The notes beneath the pieces were generated by a model. That model did no database searches. It was not told the origin of the DNA and saw only the letters and a program-made list of their open reading frames with translations. A stretch of DNA of 64,000 nucleotides from Patagioenas fasciata (taxonomy: Eukaryota > Chordata > Aves > Columbiformes > Columbidae). Every line of letters starts with the position of its first letter. The first letter of the stretch is position 1. The position numbers and the translations under genes were made by a program. This document shows, piece after piece, positions 44,301 through 56,300 of the stretch. The stretch covers positions 1,059,001 through 1,123,000 of the forward strand of contig NW_027288510.1 of the NCBI RefSeq assembly GCF_037038585.1, read 5' to 3'.

Positions 44301-47300
44301 AGCTCCATCGACCCATCTCAGCTGAGTCCAGCCCAGCACTTCTCTGCTATTCACAGTTTGGATGATGCCAGAACCAGGACTTGCAGTTGAGGAGGTCCTG
44401 GAGAACATGCTGAGTGGGATTGCAGCAGGAAAGGTTCTGATACCTCTTTCAATTGCAACCCAGGAACTATGTCTGAAAGCTGAATAGCCCACTGTGCCTC
44501 TTAATCGCTTCAAAACAAATCCAGTTAATGAGTTTCTTAAAAAAAATAATGATCACAAGGAAGCTGAAAAGCACCAGTGCAACCACTTCACACCTCTTTG
44601 ACTAAGAATTATTTCAGCTATAACCATGGGATAATGTTCACCACAGAAAGAAAATCAGATTGATTACAGAGAAGATAGCAAGGTGGTCATAAAGCAACTT
44701 AGCTGGAACAGACACGCACAGATGTGGGATGTGCCTGAAGTGATCAAACGGCACCTGGATTCGCGCTCGCAGCTCCTGCGCCCAGCGCAGCGCTCCAGCC
44801 ACCGGCGGCACGTTCTTGTGCACAGGGGGGATCCTGGGGAGGGCACATTGGAACAGCGTTTGACTGAACACTGCACTTGTAACCCCAAAGATGCAACAAC
44901 AGAACCTCATTTGCAGAAAACTGCTCTGATTTCCCAGCTTCCTTCCTTAAATCCAACATCTGCCACACTGATGTAGGTCTGTGACCAAGGCGAGTGCCTC
45001 TGGATCTTGAATAAGGAGCTGAGATCGAACGAGAAGCCCAGACTATGTCCAAACCTGAGCTGATGTGAGGTGTCCCTTGCCTGGGACACATTCCCCGCCC
45101 CTCACAAACACTGACATAGGGATTTCTGACCAGGAGTTACTTCTGTCCGTCTTATCTAACAGCCACAGAACAATAACCACAAATTCACAGCAAATGATTC
45201 TCTCCATGATTCTCTCCAGTCCAGGACTTGTCTCGTTCCAGTATGATCTTTCTGAGGCAAGTAAATAGGTTATTGTTCAAAATGACACACTTGAATCCTC
45301 ATAATCTGATAGAAATCCACCCATTCCCCCCTGTGCCAACAGTCACGGGGAATAATAAACTTGGAAAAGGCTGATTAAACCCTTGGTTACAAAGTCCCAC
45401 TCGCATACTTTGCATTTTAAGCATTGTAAGGGAAACAAAATAAATTCATTCTGAGGAGCACATGAGTGGGTTTGCAGGTCCCATGGGGTGTTGGAGGCAG
45501 CACACAAATGTGGAGAGAAACCTCCTGTCACAGCCTCGCTGGGAGAAAAGCTCAGCATGTGTCTCCATTCCCAGTCACATATCATGCATACACATTTGAA
45601 AAAGGGTATTTTTACTCCTAACCAATTATTTGCTTTAATACTAAGAACAGAGCTTTCCCAGGCATTTCCATTGCCACTAGGAGCTACAGAGGCTGAAAAC
45701 ATCTGCAATTTGTAAAGTTTTGGGTTCCTTAGAAAAATAAATCATTTCCCCCCCAAATTAATCTCAATCAAACTCCCTGTAAAACCCATTTTACTCAGCA
45801 CGTTCTACCTACCGAGCTTCAGCTCTGCCTGGATGTGCCGGGAGTAGATCAGCCTGGCGTGGTCCAGGGCCCTGCTGAACATGCTGATGAGGACGGAGTA
45901 TTTGCCAGCAGCATCTGCAGCGACTACCGGTCGCTCCAAAAGGCTCCCGAACATGTCCAGCAGCTGTTGGGGTGAACACGCAGGAAAAGAAGAGGGGAAA
46001 AATTTACAACCCCGACTCCTGCAGAGAGATCAGCTGGGACCTTCCTCCCCAGCCCAGATGCTTCAATACTGTCCGCACCGATGGGCACTTTGGAAAAAGG
46101 AAATTTGCTCCCTTTGTTACGGGGCCTCTCAGACTTTCTCTGGGGTTGGACCACATTCCAACTGTTGTTCTTCAAATGCTTCAAGATTTTCTATTTTCTT
46201 CAAAAAACTTACAAAGATAAACACTGTCACTTGCTAAAGTCTTTTCTACAAATGCTTATATTGATTTTTTTAAAAAAATACCATTTATTATTTCTGCAAG
46301 ATAGATTAATTGATAAATAAACCAGCTTTGTTTCTAGAAAACCTGTTTCCAAAACTGAAACAGATCCATGTATTAATAATATTAACAAATTGATACTAAC
46401 AATATCAATTCTCACCAGGAAATCCTAGAAAAAGCATGATTTCCCCCAACTTGCAGAGAGAGACACAAATATATCTCCTGGCATCCAAAAGCTTTGTGAG
46501 GGACCCACCAGCCTGAGCATCCCAAACCAAGAGCAGCCCAAAAGCTACAAGTCCCACTGTCCCACCAGCAAACACCAGCCCCATGTGCCCGTGGCTCCAG
46601 CACTGCCTGGTCTCCTCAGCGTGATTCTCACCGAGCCGGGTGCCCTGATTTCCCTTTTAGGGAAGAGCAAGGGAGCGATAAACAAACCTTGAAGGCGTGG
46701 TCCAAGTTGGAGGCGTCATCAAAAGCCTGGATGAAAATGGTGCCCAGCCGACGGTCCATGTCTTCTACTTTCTGCTGGAAACCAAAGGCATCCTGCTCAA
46801 AGTCCTGCACAAAGGCAAAACACAAGCTGTGAGGCTGCAAGATGGCACTAGGAAGGTACCTGTAACTCCTCGATCCAGAGATGCCCTCTCTTATTCACCG
46901 TGAACTAAGCCACTCCTCTGGCCAATCTTCAGCCATCGCAACGTGGCAAAGTCCTCACGAAGCTTGAGGACATTTCTGTGCTGTCCCATGGCTGAGATGT
47001 TGGCCCTTTCTCTGGGAGGGACCCTTTGGTCCTGAGGGCTTTCCACAGCCCACATGGCACTATCTTCAGCCTACAGGCAAGATGGACTATTTCCACACCC
47101 CCTCCCCCACCACTTGGCCTGAAGACCACACCATCATCCAGAAAACCCACGGATGCACCTGCTGAGTCCCAAATCCAACCTACTTTCAAGTCAAAACAAG
47201 CCTGTGGTTCCATGGTGAGCTGGTTGTGAGTGAGGCAGTTTCAAAACACTCGCACAGGTTGCCCAGAGAGGCTGTGGAGTCTCCACACTTGGACATAGGT

Positions 47301-50300
47301 AATCTTGGAGATATTTCACCTGACCAGTCACAGTCCTGCTCCAGCTGAGCCTGCTTTGAGCAGGGAAGGTGGACTGGGTGATCTCCAGAGGTCCTTTTCA
47401 AACTCAACAGTACTGGGTTTCTGTAATTTCCATCATCTTCTTGCACTGCTTTTCTTGCTTCAATTGTAATAAATCCTTTGAACTTCAAGAGTAACATCTA
47501 TATTTGTTTTCCTACACGTAAAAGAGTCCAAATCAAAGACTGAACTTGACAGTCCGTGACAGTCCTTCTGTTCTAGCTTGGACAAAACCACTAAAAATGA
47601 GGTCATGTGTCTCTTTTCCAAAGGACAAAGTGCAAGGAAATAGCTTTTACTATTGCTACTGCTGAGCTCCAGCAGATCCAGATGCCATGTTTTAGCTAAA
47701 AAAAACGGCTCCAGCAGTGGCAGAGGGTGCAAAACTAGAGCACTGAAAGAACAAACATGACTCAGAGTCACACAAATGGCCATGGGGTCACCAAACCCAA
47801 GCCACCTCCTGCAGAGCCACTGTCACCTCTCCTCTGTGCCTGCCCTGCTGAAGGAGGGGTGCTATGGAGCAAGCAGCTTTCCAGCAAGAAACACTGGGGA
47901 CGTGCCACCCCCTGCAGAGATGTACTGGGAGCTGCAGGAAGCAAAGCACGAGCCACCCATCCCCACACCAGGCAGGTCCCAGAGGGCTGGGAATATTCCT
48001 TTAATTAAAGCACTACTGATAATAAAATAGAGCATCCTTGAATTCTGAGGGCCCCAGATGCCATGTGTTCATCTAGGCAGGAGCGAACACATCCCAGAGA
48101 TGATCTGAGTTGGCCCTCATCAGGCAAACTACCTTGTTTTTCCAAAACTAAGACAGCGTCTTATATTAATTTTTGCTGCAAAAGATGCTTACTTTTTTAC
48201 ATGTATAGCTGCCTGGACCCTATTTAAATTGACTTTTTTATGAACTGTAACTAGGGCTACTTTTTTGAATAGGGTTCATATTTCAAGCATCCTGAAAAAT
48301 CATGCTATAGCTTGTTTTTGGGGTAGGTCTTATTTTTGGGGAAACATGGTAAATACCAAGAGCAGGAAAGCAAAGAGATGTGGGTGTTGGTATAGCTCTT
48401 ATACCTCAGCAAGCACCATGTACAGCAAAAGCTTGTGCATAACTCATGGAAATCCCAGTTTCCCAGCTGCACTGATCTAAGGTGCTGATCTAGCAAGATA
48501 TGTTAGATATAGACGTGCAAGAAGTCCCAAATCTCTGCAGGAAAGGCCAGCGGCTCCCTGTTCCCTCCAGTACCAGATCAGATCATACTGAAAGGAGGAA
48601 AGAGCTGGGAAGAAGATAGCAGGAAACTGCTGCTTTGGAAACATGCACATGTTCCTGATGTTCCCGCAAACTGGTCCCACCTACCGTGTTGGTCAGGTCA
48701 AGACAGTCATAGGTTCGCTCTGAAAACACCTTGTATGCCTCCTGGAATTCCTCATACATGTCCAGGACCTGCTGGCCCAGGGTCTTCCCTTTAATCCCAC
48801 TGAATTCAATTTTCTCCAGCTTCATCAAGTCCAAGGAAGTTGCCAGGAGATCCTTCAAAGTCAACGGAGGGAGACACAGGTCATGATGTTGACAAAAGAA
48901 GATGACAACAGTTGTCACGACAGAGTTGCACTTGCTGAGGGACCTTCCCAAGCACAGCGCTGGTGCTCAGGCTGGGTGGCAGGGATGGGAAGGGGGGAGC
49001 CTGATCTGCCTGTCCTGAGCATCAGTGGCTGCTCATAACACGTCCCTGCCCAGTGAGACCTGCTGCAGCCACTAGAAATACCATGACAACTGTAAAATCG
49101 CTTTTAAGTGTATTTAAAGGACAGATCCAAAGCAGGATATGAGACTCTTATATGTCATCCAGCATAGCTAAGAATCCCAATTTTATAGGTATTAACCAAG
49201 GACAGATTTCTAATATTTACAGGTACCCAAACTGTCCAAAGCTCCTGCGCAGTCAAACCTCCACGTGTCCAAGTGGCTGTTGCAGCACCTGCCCCGCTGG
49301 CCCTCTCTGCTGAGGTGGCACACGGGTCCTTCCCTTCCCTTCCCATCCTCTGCAGCCTGGCAGTGTCACCTCTTGGGAAAATGTCCCGCTCCCCCAGTGG
49401 TGGTGGCAGCACTGGGCAGCTCTGCTGCCATCCCACCTCATCTGTCTCCCTAGGTAGGGCCAAGTAAGGGCTGGTTGAACATCCATTGTCTCAGAGGACC
49501 AGGAGAAATGTGCACAGGAATGTACTGGTGGCCACTCTCTGCTTGCACTTGTCCTGGGGCCACCCGAGCAGGGCAGCAGGTTTTACCACAGACACGTAAT
49601 GTGAAACAGTGCAACGAACCAAAGGAAAGGGATCCTTCCCTCTTCACGTGCTCATGGGCTACCCATGCACCAGTGTAACTGCAGCTTTTATGAAAATTCG
49701 AAAACAAATGCACATATGCATTCATATTCACTTCGACACACCAGCACATCCGCTTGAACAAATACCTAGTAAGGCAAAAAAATAATGTGGAAATACCAGT
49801 TGTCCCTTGCTTTGTCTTGCAAGGTTGCTTGAAATGAAGTGATGAGGGGAAATTGAGACGGAGAGAGATGCAGCAGTTTTCCTCATTAACAGGCTGGTGT
49901 GCACTATGCTTTTAATTATTGTTTTACAGCTCACTCCGCAGGCTCTCCCTCTGACTCCAGATACTGCAGCTTCTACTGTCCCTGGAGTGTGGGACAGCCA
50001 CGGAAGGAGGAAACAGACACTGGTCAAAACGCACAGTGCCCCAGCTCAAAACCTCCCCACTGGCTTTTGTCTGCAGCCCATATCCACAGTGTGCCCACGG
50101 CATCCATGGAATCCCAGCAGTCAGTGCCCCAGAGCCTTTACAGGGTCCCAGTAAACCTGTCACCAACACTGTCCTCATGATAACCTGCAGTTATTCCTGT
50201 GTCTATTTATATTCCTCTCTACACTGACCAGCATAATTTGGTTTATTTCACATCAAACCCTACTGGAAACCATCATTATGAATACTTTTAAAATAGGCAC

Positions 50301-53300
50301 CAGTCATGACAGTTTTCAACATAGTTAATGAAGGAACACATAAAAGTATATGGCACATTTAAAGCAGTAAAACTGCAAACACCAGCAACCTGTACACTGG
50401 CCATCCAACCCTACACACTGAGAACGCAGCAACAATCAACAAAGAAATTCATTTGGGATGTGTGTGGAGAGCAGATGAATGTGTGTGGTTAGCCACGTGA
50501 GAGATAACAGGTACATGCAAGGTCTGTACAAGAGGTACATACAGTATCTGTATAAGAGGTATATACAGTGTCTGTATAACAGGTACATATGGTGTCTGTA
50601 TGTCTGTGGTCTCCAGACACAGCCATGTGGTAAGGAGAGCATAGGGAGCTCCCACATTCACACTCAGACCTGCTCTCTGCAGAACATCTCCTGTGGCTCA
50701 AGGAGCCCTTGGCCACACTGGGAGCTCAGGGATGACACCCCAATGTCCCTGCCTCAGGTGACAGATCTGGCAAACAGGGACACCCCTGAGCCACAGCACC
50801 CCAGTTTGATGGACTATGAGGATGCGAAGGGACAACCTGGTGAGGAACGTGTCCCTGCTCCTCCCCAGGCCCACGTGGCACAGCCAAGGGGATCCTGCCA
50901 TCTGGCCTCTCCAAGACAGGCAGGACCCAGCTCTAGGGTGTCATAGAATCATAGAACCATTTCAGTTGGAAGAGACCCTTAAGATCATTGAGTCCAACCA
51001 TAACCTAAATCTGTCTCTGATGGCACCAGGAGACCTGGGAGATTACATTGCTTTATTTACAGCTGTGCAAACCACACCTCCAGTAATCCTCCTTTTCTTG
51101 CCCCAACAGGAGCAAGGAGTCCAACGGGACTCCTGAGAGCAAAAAACACACCTATCAACCTGACCAGCTTACATATGCACTGAGCAGGACATAGTAAAAC
51201 ACAGTCTTAGACTCGCTGTAACAGGAGACCTAACAGCAAAAGAGTGGCCCCATTCCCTGGTATCAGGTGAAGCTATAGAAAGGAAAGATGCCAGCAAGTG
51301 ATCTCCTGGCTACAGAGTTCTCCTGACGGTTTGCAATGTTTTTCAAGACCAGAGTCTCACCTCCACCATCTCCAGTCTCTTCAGGAAGGTGTCCAGCCTC
51401 GCAAACACCATCGTGGAGCTGAAGTCCCACTCCCTCACTTCTTGGCCTGGTTCATAATACATGTGCAGTTTTTCCCTTCTCTCCTCAAATGCCTCTTTGA
51501 ACATGTTCAGGATACCGAGCACCATTCGCACCTTGCCCAGGCTCTCCTCCATGTCCCCTTTCAGAAGGTCTTCTGGAGACAGGTACACCAGGGCCTGGAA
51601 GAGCAAAATCACACCTGAGAGGTCACTTCTGCCATCATGGAAAACAAGGACTTCTTGTGTTGAACACATTTGAACCTGTTTATTAAGTTAAATGTTGCCT
51701 AAAGAATCACTTTTCCAGGGAAGGACAATAGGAAGAAGGGGAGAGGGGACACAGGGGACTGCAAACACAGGCATCACAGCCACAGACCTGCTCAATGAGA
51801 AGGTTGCAGATCTCCTGGAGCAGCACCACTATCCGCACGGGCATGTTGTAGTGCTTGGAGGTGACCCAGATCAAACACACCACGTGGAGCAGGGGGAGCA
51901 GGAAAGGCTTCACCTCGCTGAACTCAACCCTCTCTACGTCTTCCAAGCGGCGCTTGAGGGGTGTCAGGCGCAGGTGAACGTCCTGAGCTTCAGTCAAAGC
52001 TGTGTTGAGAGACGTGAGAAGCGGTAAGAACCACCCAGCTGCGGTGTGCTGGGTTCCCAGCTAGGTGCTGGCCTCACCACATGGAAAAGTGCCTGGGAAA
52101 AGAAACTGTCCTGACAAGCACTGAGCACCCTCAGCCACCTGTGTGCTGCAGGTCACTCACTCGTGAACATCACTCACCTGCGGCAGTAACCAGAACAGAA
52201 ATAAGCTGACGTGATGGCAGGGGACAGGGAGCTGGGACAGGGCTTCGTGGAGAGCCTGAGTCCACAACTGCTAAAAAGTCACACGGAATTTGCCCAACAG
52301 CACCAAAAATACAGTGCTGCCATGGCTGTGAGCCATGGCCTTGCTGTACAGCACGACAGGCTGTACAGCCTTGGCCTGAGCCCTTTTTAGCTCAGTTTTG
52401 GCTCAAGCAACTCCTTGTCCAGTGGGCAGATGACGACGGCCCCACTAGTCCTGACTGTAATAGAAAACCTGTCAACAGTAAAGCAACTGATGTCTGACTC
52501 GTCGAAAGCTTTAGCTTAGCTCTGTACAGCTGTGTGGTTTTACCCTGAAGAATTACCCCAGAGCGCAAGCATTAATAAAACCAGATCGTTGTGCAATTAA
52601 ACCTGTGGACCAACAAGAAGTGACAGAAGTGCTTGAATGCATGCAAAAATAACCCCTAAGGCCCAAGACCAAGGAAGAAGAGACTCCCACTATCAGCATC
52701 ACCCTCCCAGCAAATCCACCAACAGCAGCCACACCAGTACAATGCCAGGGAAAGGGGCAGAGACTTAAAAGCAGGTGCACACAAATCTGAACTGCGCTGT
52801 AATGGAAATTAACAATTATAGTCCAAATTATCCAATTAGGGTTAGTATCGCTGTAGCCGGATTAAAACCAAATATTTGTTGTATTTTGATTAAACCCTTA
52901 AAGTATTAATTAGTTTAACAATGAACCCTTGGCTCCTTATATAAGGGGTGTTTCTCCAGCCCATTTAAACTGCACAATGCAGAGTGTGACACAGATCCTT
53001 AAGAGATTCAATGTTTGCACGTGAAGTGGTGAAGAACAGTGTTTTCTGCCAGCACGTGCACAGCTAACACAGTCTAGATGGTTTCATTGTGCCAGAGAGC
53101 AGCTGGGTTGGACATGGATGTCCAGCTGTGTTGGTCTGCAGGGACAGACCAGCAGGACTACACTGTTTTTCACTACAGACAGGGATTTGCAATATTTCCT
53201 TGGGCTGCGCTCAACTCCCCTAAGCAAAGCAAAGCAAGGAAATTCGGGCTGCAGTGGCCAAAGCCTGAGAAGCAGCGCTCTAACAAAGCAGTCTTAGGTA

Positions 53301-56300
53301 CAAGATCTGTCCTCTTAGTCTGAACTCCCGTTCCTGCATAATAACACCAGAGGAGCTGGTGGAAGTTGAGGTGAGTCCTGTTAGAGTAATGCAAACACTT
53401 TATTACAGCAGAATAAATTCCCAAACCCATTCACCCTGAACTTTGGCAAGAGTCTGGCTCAACAGACCAGCGATGGAGCTTGTCCCAGCCTGGAAACAAA
53501 AGCCTAGACTCAAGCACAAGCAGCCCAGTCTCAATTCACAAACTAGAAAGATTTGGCTTGAAATCAGTCACACCAGGCCATGAAGAAAGGCCAGAAGCCA
53601 GCACTGTGGTAAAGTTGCCCCAGCACCTCACCTGCCTCAACATCCATTAGCATGGTTTTGAAGGCTGGGATGTAGCTGCTCTCAACTCTCTCCAGCAGCT
53701 CCATCATGTTCCTGACCTTCCTCGTTGTCAGCTGGTTGTAAATGCATTCCAGGTCATCACACCTACAGCAACCGAGACACAGAATCACAGAATCAGTTGG
53801 TTGGAAGAGACCCTCAAGATTGAGTCCAACCATAACCTAACCCCTGGCACTGCCCCGTGTCCCTGAGAGTGTCATCTCTGTGACTGTTCAACCCCTCCAG
53901 GAATGGTGACTCCAGCACTGCCCTGGGCAGCCTGTTCCAATGCTTCACAACCCCTTCTGGGAAGAAATGTTTCCTAATATCCAACCTCAGCCTCCCCTGG
54001 CGCAACTTGAGGCCGTTTCCTCTCATCCTGGCGCTTGTTCCTGGGGAGCAGAGCCCGACCCCCCCTGGCTCCAAGCTCCTTTCAGGCAGTTCAGAGATCA
54101 GAAGGTCTCCCCTCAGCTCCTGTTCTCCAGCTGAACCCCCCAGGTCCCTCAGCCACTCCCATCACACTTGTGCTCCAGCCCCTCACCAGCTCTATTCCCT
54201 TCTCTCAACTCACTCCACTACCTCAAGGTCTTTCTTGGCCTGAGGGGCCCAAAACTGATTTGAGGTTTGGCTTCCCCAGCGCTGAGTACAGTGGGACAGT
54301 CATTGCCCTGGGCCTGCTGGCCACACTGTTCTTGATGCACACCAGGATGCTGGTGGCCATGTTACCCACCTACACTGGGCCATCAGCTGTCCCCCAACAT
54401 CATCTGTTTCCCCTGGGCCTGATTCAGGGCTTCCTCCAGCTACACATGGACTGTGGAAATGGGAGAAAGCTGCATGAGGCACAGACAAACCCTACAGGAC
54501 AGAAAGTGCTGAGTTCAGCATGACAGCAGCTCTGCTACTGACAGAACATCGCTGAAAAAAAGCCATCGTGTTTCTGCAGGCATTAGCAACAGCTCTCCAG
54601 CCAGCAGGGCTTTGCCCCGAGTCAGCCCGAACCAGTACAGCACAAAGGTTTTCAAAGGGCAGGAGGAAATACCACTCCCAGGCTCCTGAGCATCTAAAGC
54701 CCCTCTGGCCCTGACAGATGAACAGCAGCCAGCTGAGATGCACCATTTCCAGACAGCCCCCAGCAGGTGTCCATCAGCAATTACTCCTGTGGATGGCTCC
54801 TAGTGAACAGTGACGAAAGAGTGCCCAGAGCGGGTGTGGAGTCTCCTTCTCTGAGACATTCGAACCCGCCTGGACCCACCTGTGTGATCTGCTCTGTGAC
54901 CCTGCGTGAGCAGGGCTTGGACTGGGGGATCTGCAGAGGTCCCTTCAGCCCAACCAGCCTGGGATCCTGTAAAGGGCATTTCTGAAAAAAGTCCCTTGAG
55001 GTGTAGCCCCTGTGGTGGGGCTAAGTTAAAACACAGCCAGCTGCCCAGTGACCTCCCAGGCACTTTGCAGATCATGATGATTTTCTGTGTGGGAGCAATT
55101 TTCCTTAGTTGAAGCCTACATGAACCCCAAGTGGCCTGTTCTTCTCAACTCATGGAATTAGCAGCTCCACCACCAGCACTCTCCCTCTACACAAAACCAG
55201 CACCACAGGGCACCATGCACTGGCCAGGCTGCTCTGGGTACCTGTTCTTCCAGAACTCCAGCTCCACCTTCGGGTTCGGATTGCTGCCTTGCAGGAGAGG
55301 CTCTGAAGACTCTTTCTTCAGTGCCTCCTGGATCTGGTGGCTCCAGTCTATGATGGCCGACTCCATGGCATACACCAGAGATTTATCTATCCGTTCCATG
55401 CTGTAGTAAACAGAGTACGTGATTAACTTTGTTGATGTGCATTGCTCAGTTGGATCTACTTCCAATGGCCGGCCGTGTGGGCAGCTGGATTTTACAGGGT
55501 TTCACATTTCAAAACCACAAAACAATCAAACCCCATAAGATTTTGTCACTGGTTTAATATAGGAATTACACTCTGGAGAAAATGGCTGAACGTCTGCAGC
55601 AGTGTGGGCAACAACACTGTTCATAAAGTGAATGGTGGAAATGAAGAGCCAGTCGCCACCTCTCTGCACAGCCAGTCATTGTCACATCAGATCCATTCAG
55701 GTTCAGGATCTGACCTGGAGACTCACACATCCAGCAAGATTCTCTCTCCCCATACCATTCTCCCTCAAAATATTCTACATCCCTGCAGTCATTAACTCAC
55801 TTAATTCAGCAAGAAACACCACCAAGTGGGCTGGGAAGCTGAGGACAGGTCACCCCACTGCCTTGGAAGCAGTAACTTCTCACAAAATCCCACCCGCACC
55901 ACGTCCTGTCTGAGGAGTGATTCATTCCACTGCACCCACACATCTCCTGGGGTTCCACAGGGGCACGCACGCAGCCCAGACACGATGACAACTTGATGTA
56001 CAAACGCATCTGCTTCTCTGGACCTTCCAGAACCTGTTATTTTGGGGTGGTACTCACGATTTCTCATTTTCCAGATCAATGTCCTCAATTCCCTCTGAGC
56101 CAGCTGGGAGAGGCAGCAAGGTCTTGCCGTCTACTTGGCCAACAACTGTGAAAATGGTACTTTTGAGGTTGTGGACATGACGCACGATGTCTTGTGACAC
56201 CACTTGTGGCCAGCCCTGATGGTTCTTCTTGTTCGTTAGGATGGGCACGATCACCTACAGCGGGAGTCACGGAAGACCAATGGAGAAAAAAGTGCAGCAG

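Noticed and set aside
50479-50946. 155-residue open frame with repeated LYKRYIQ-like octamers
   Set aside because: Created by the 24-base tandem repeat. No support for coding.
52936-52946. TATA-like CTTATATAAGG as a promoter of a nested gene
   Set aside because: No exon or open frame with recognisable product follows on either strand.
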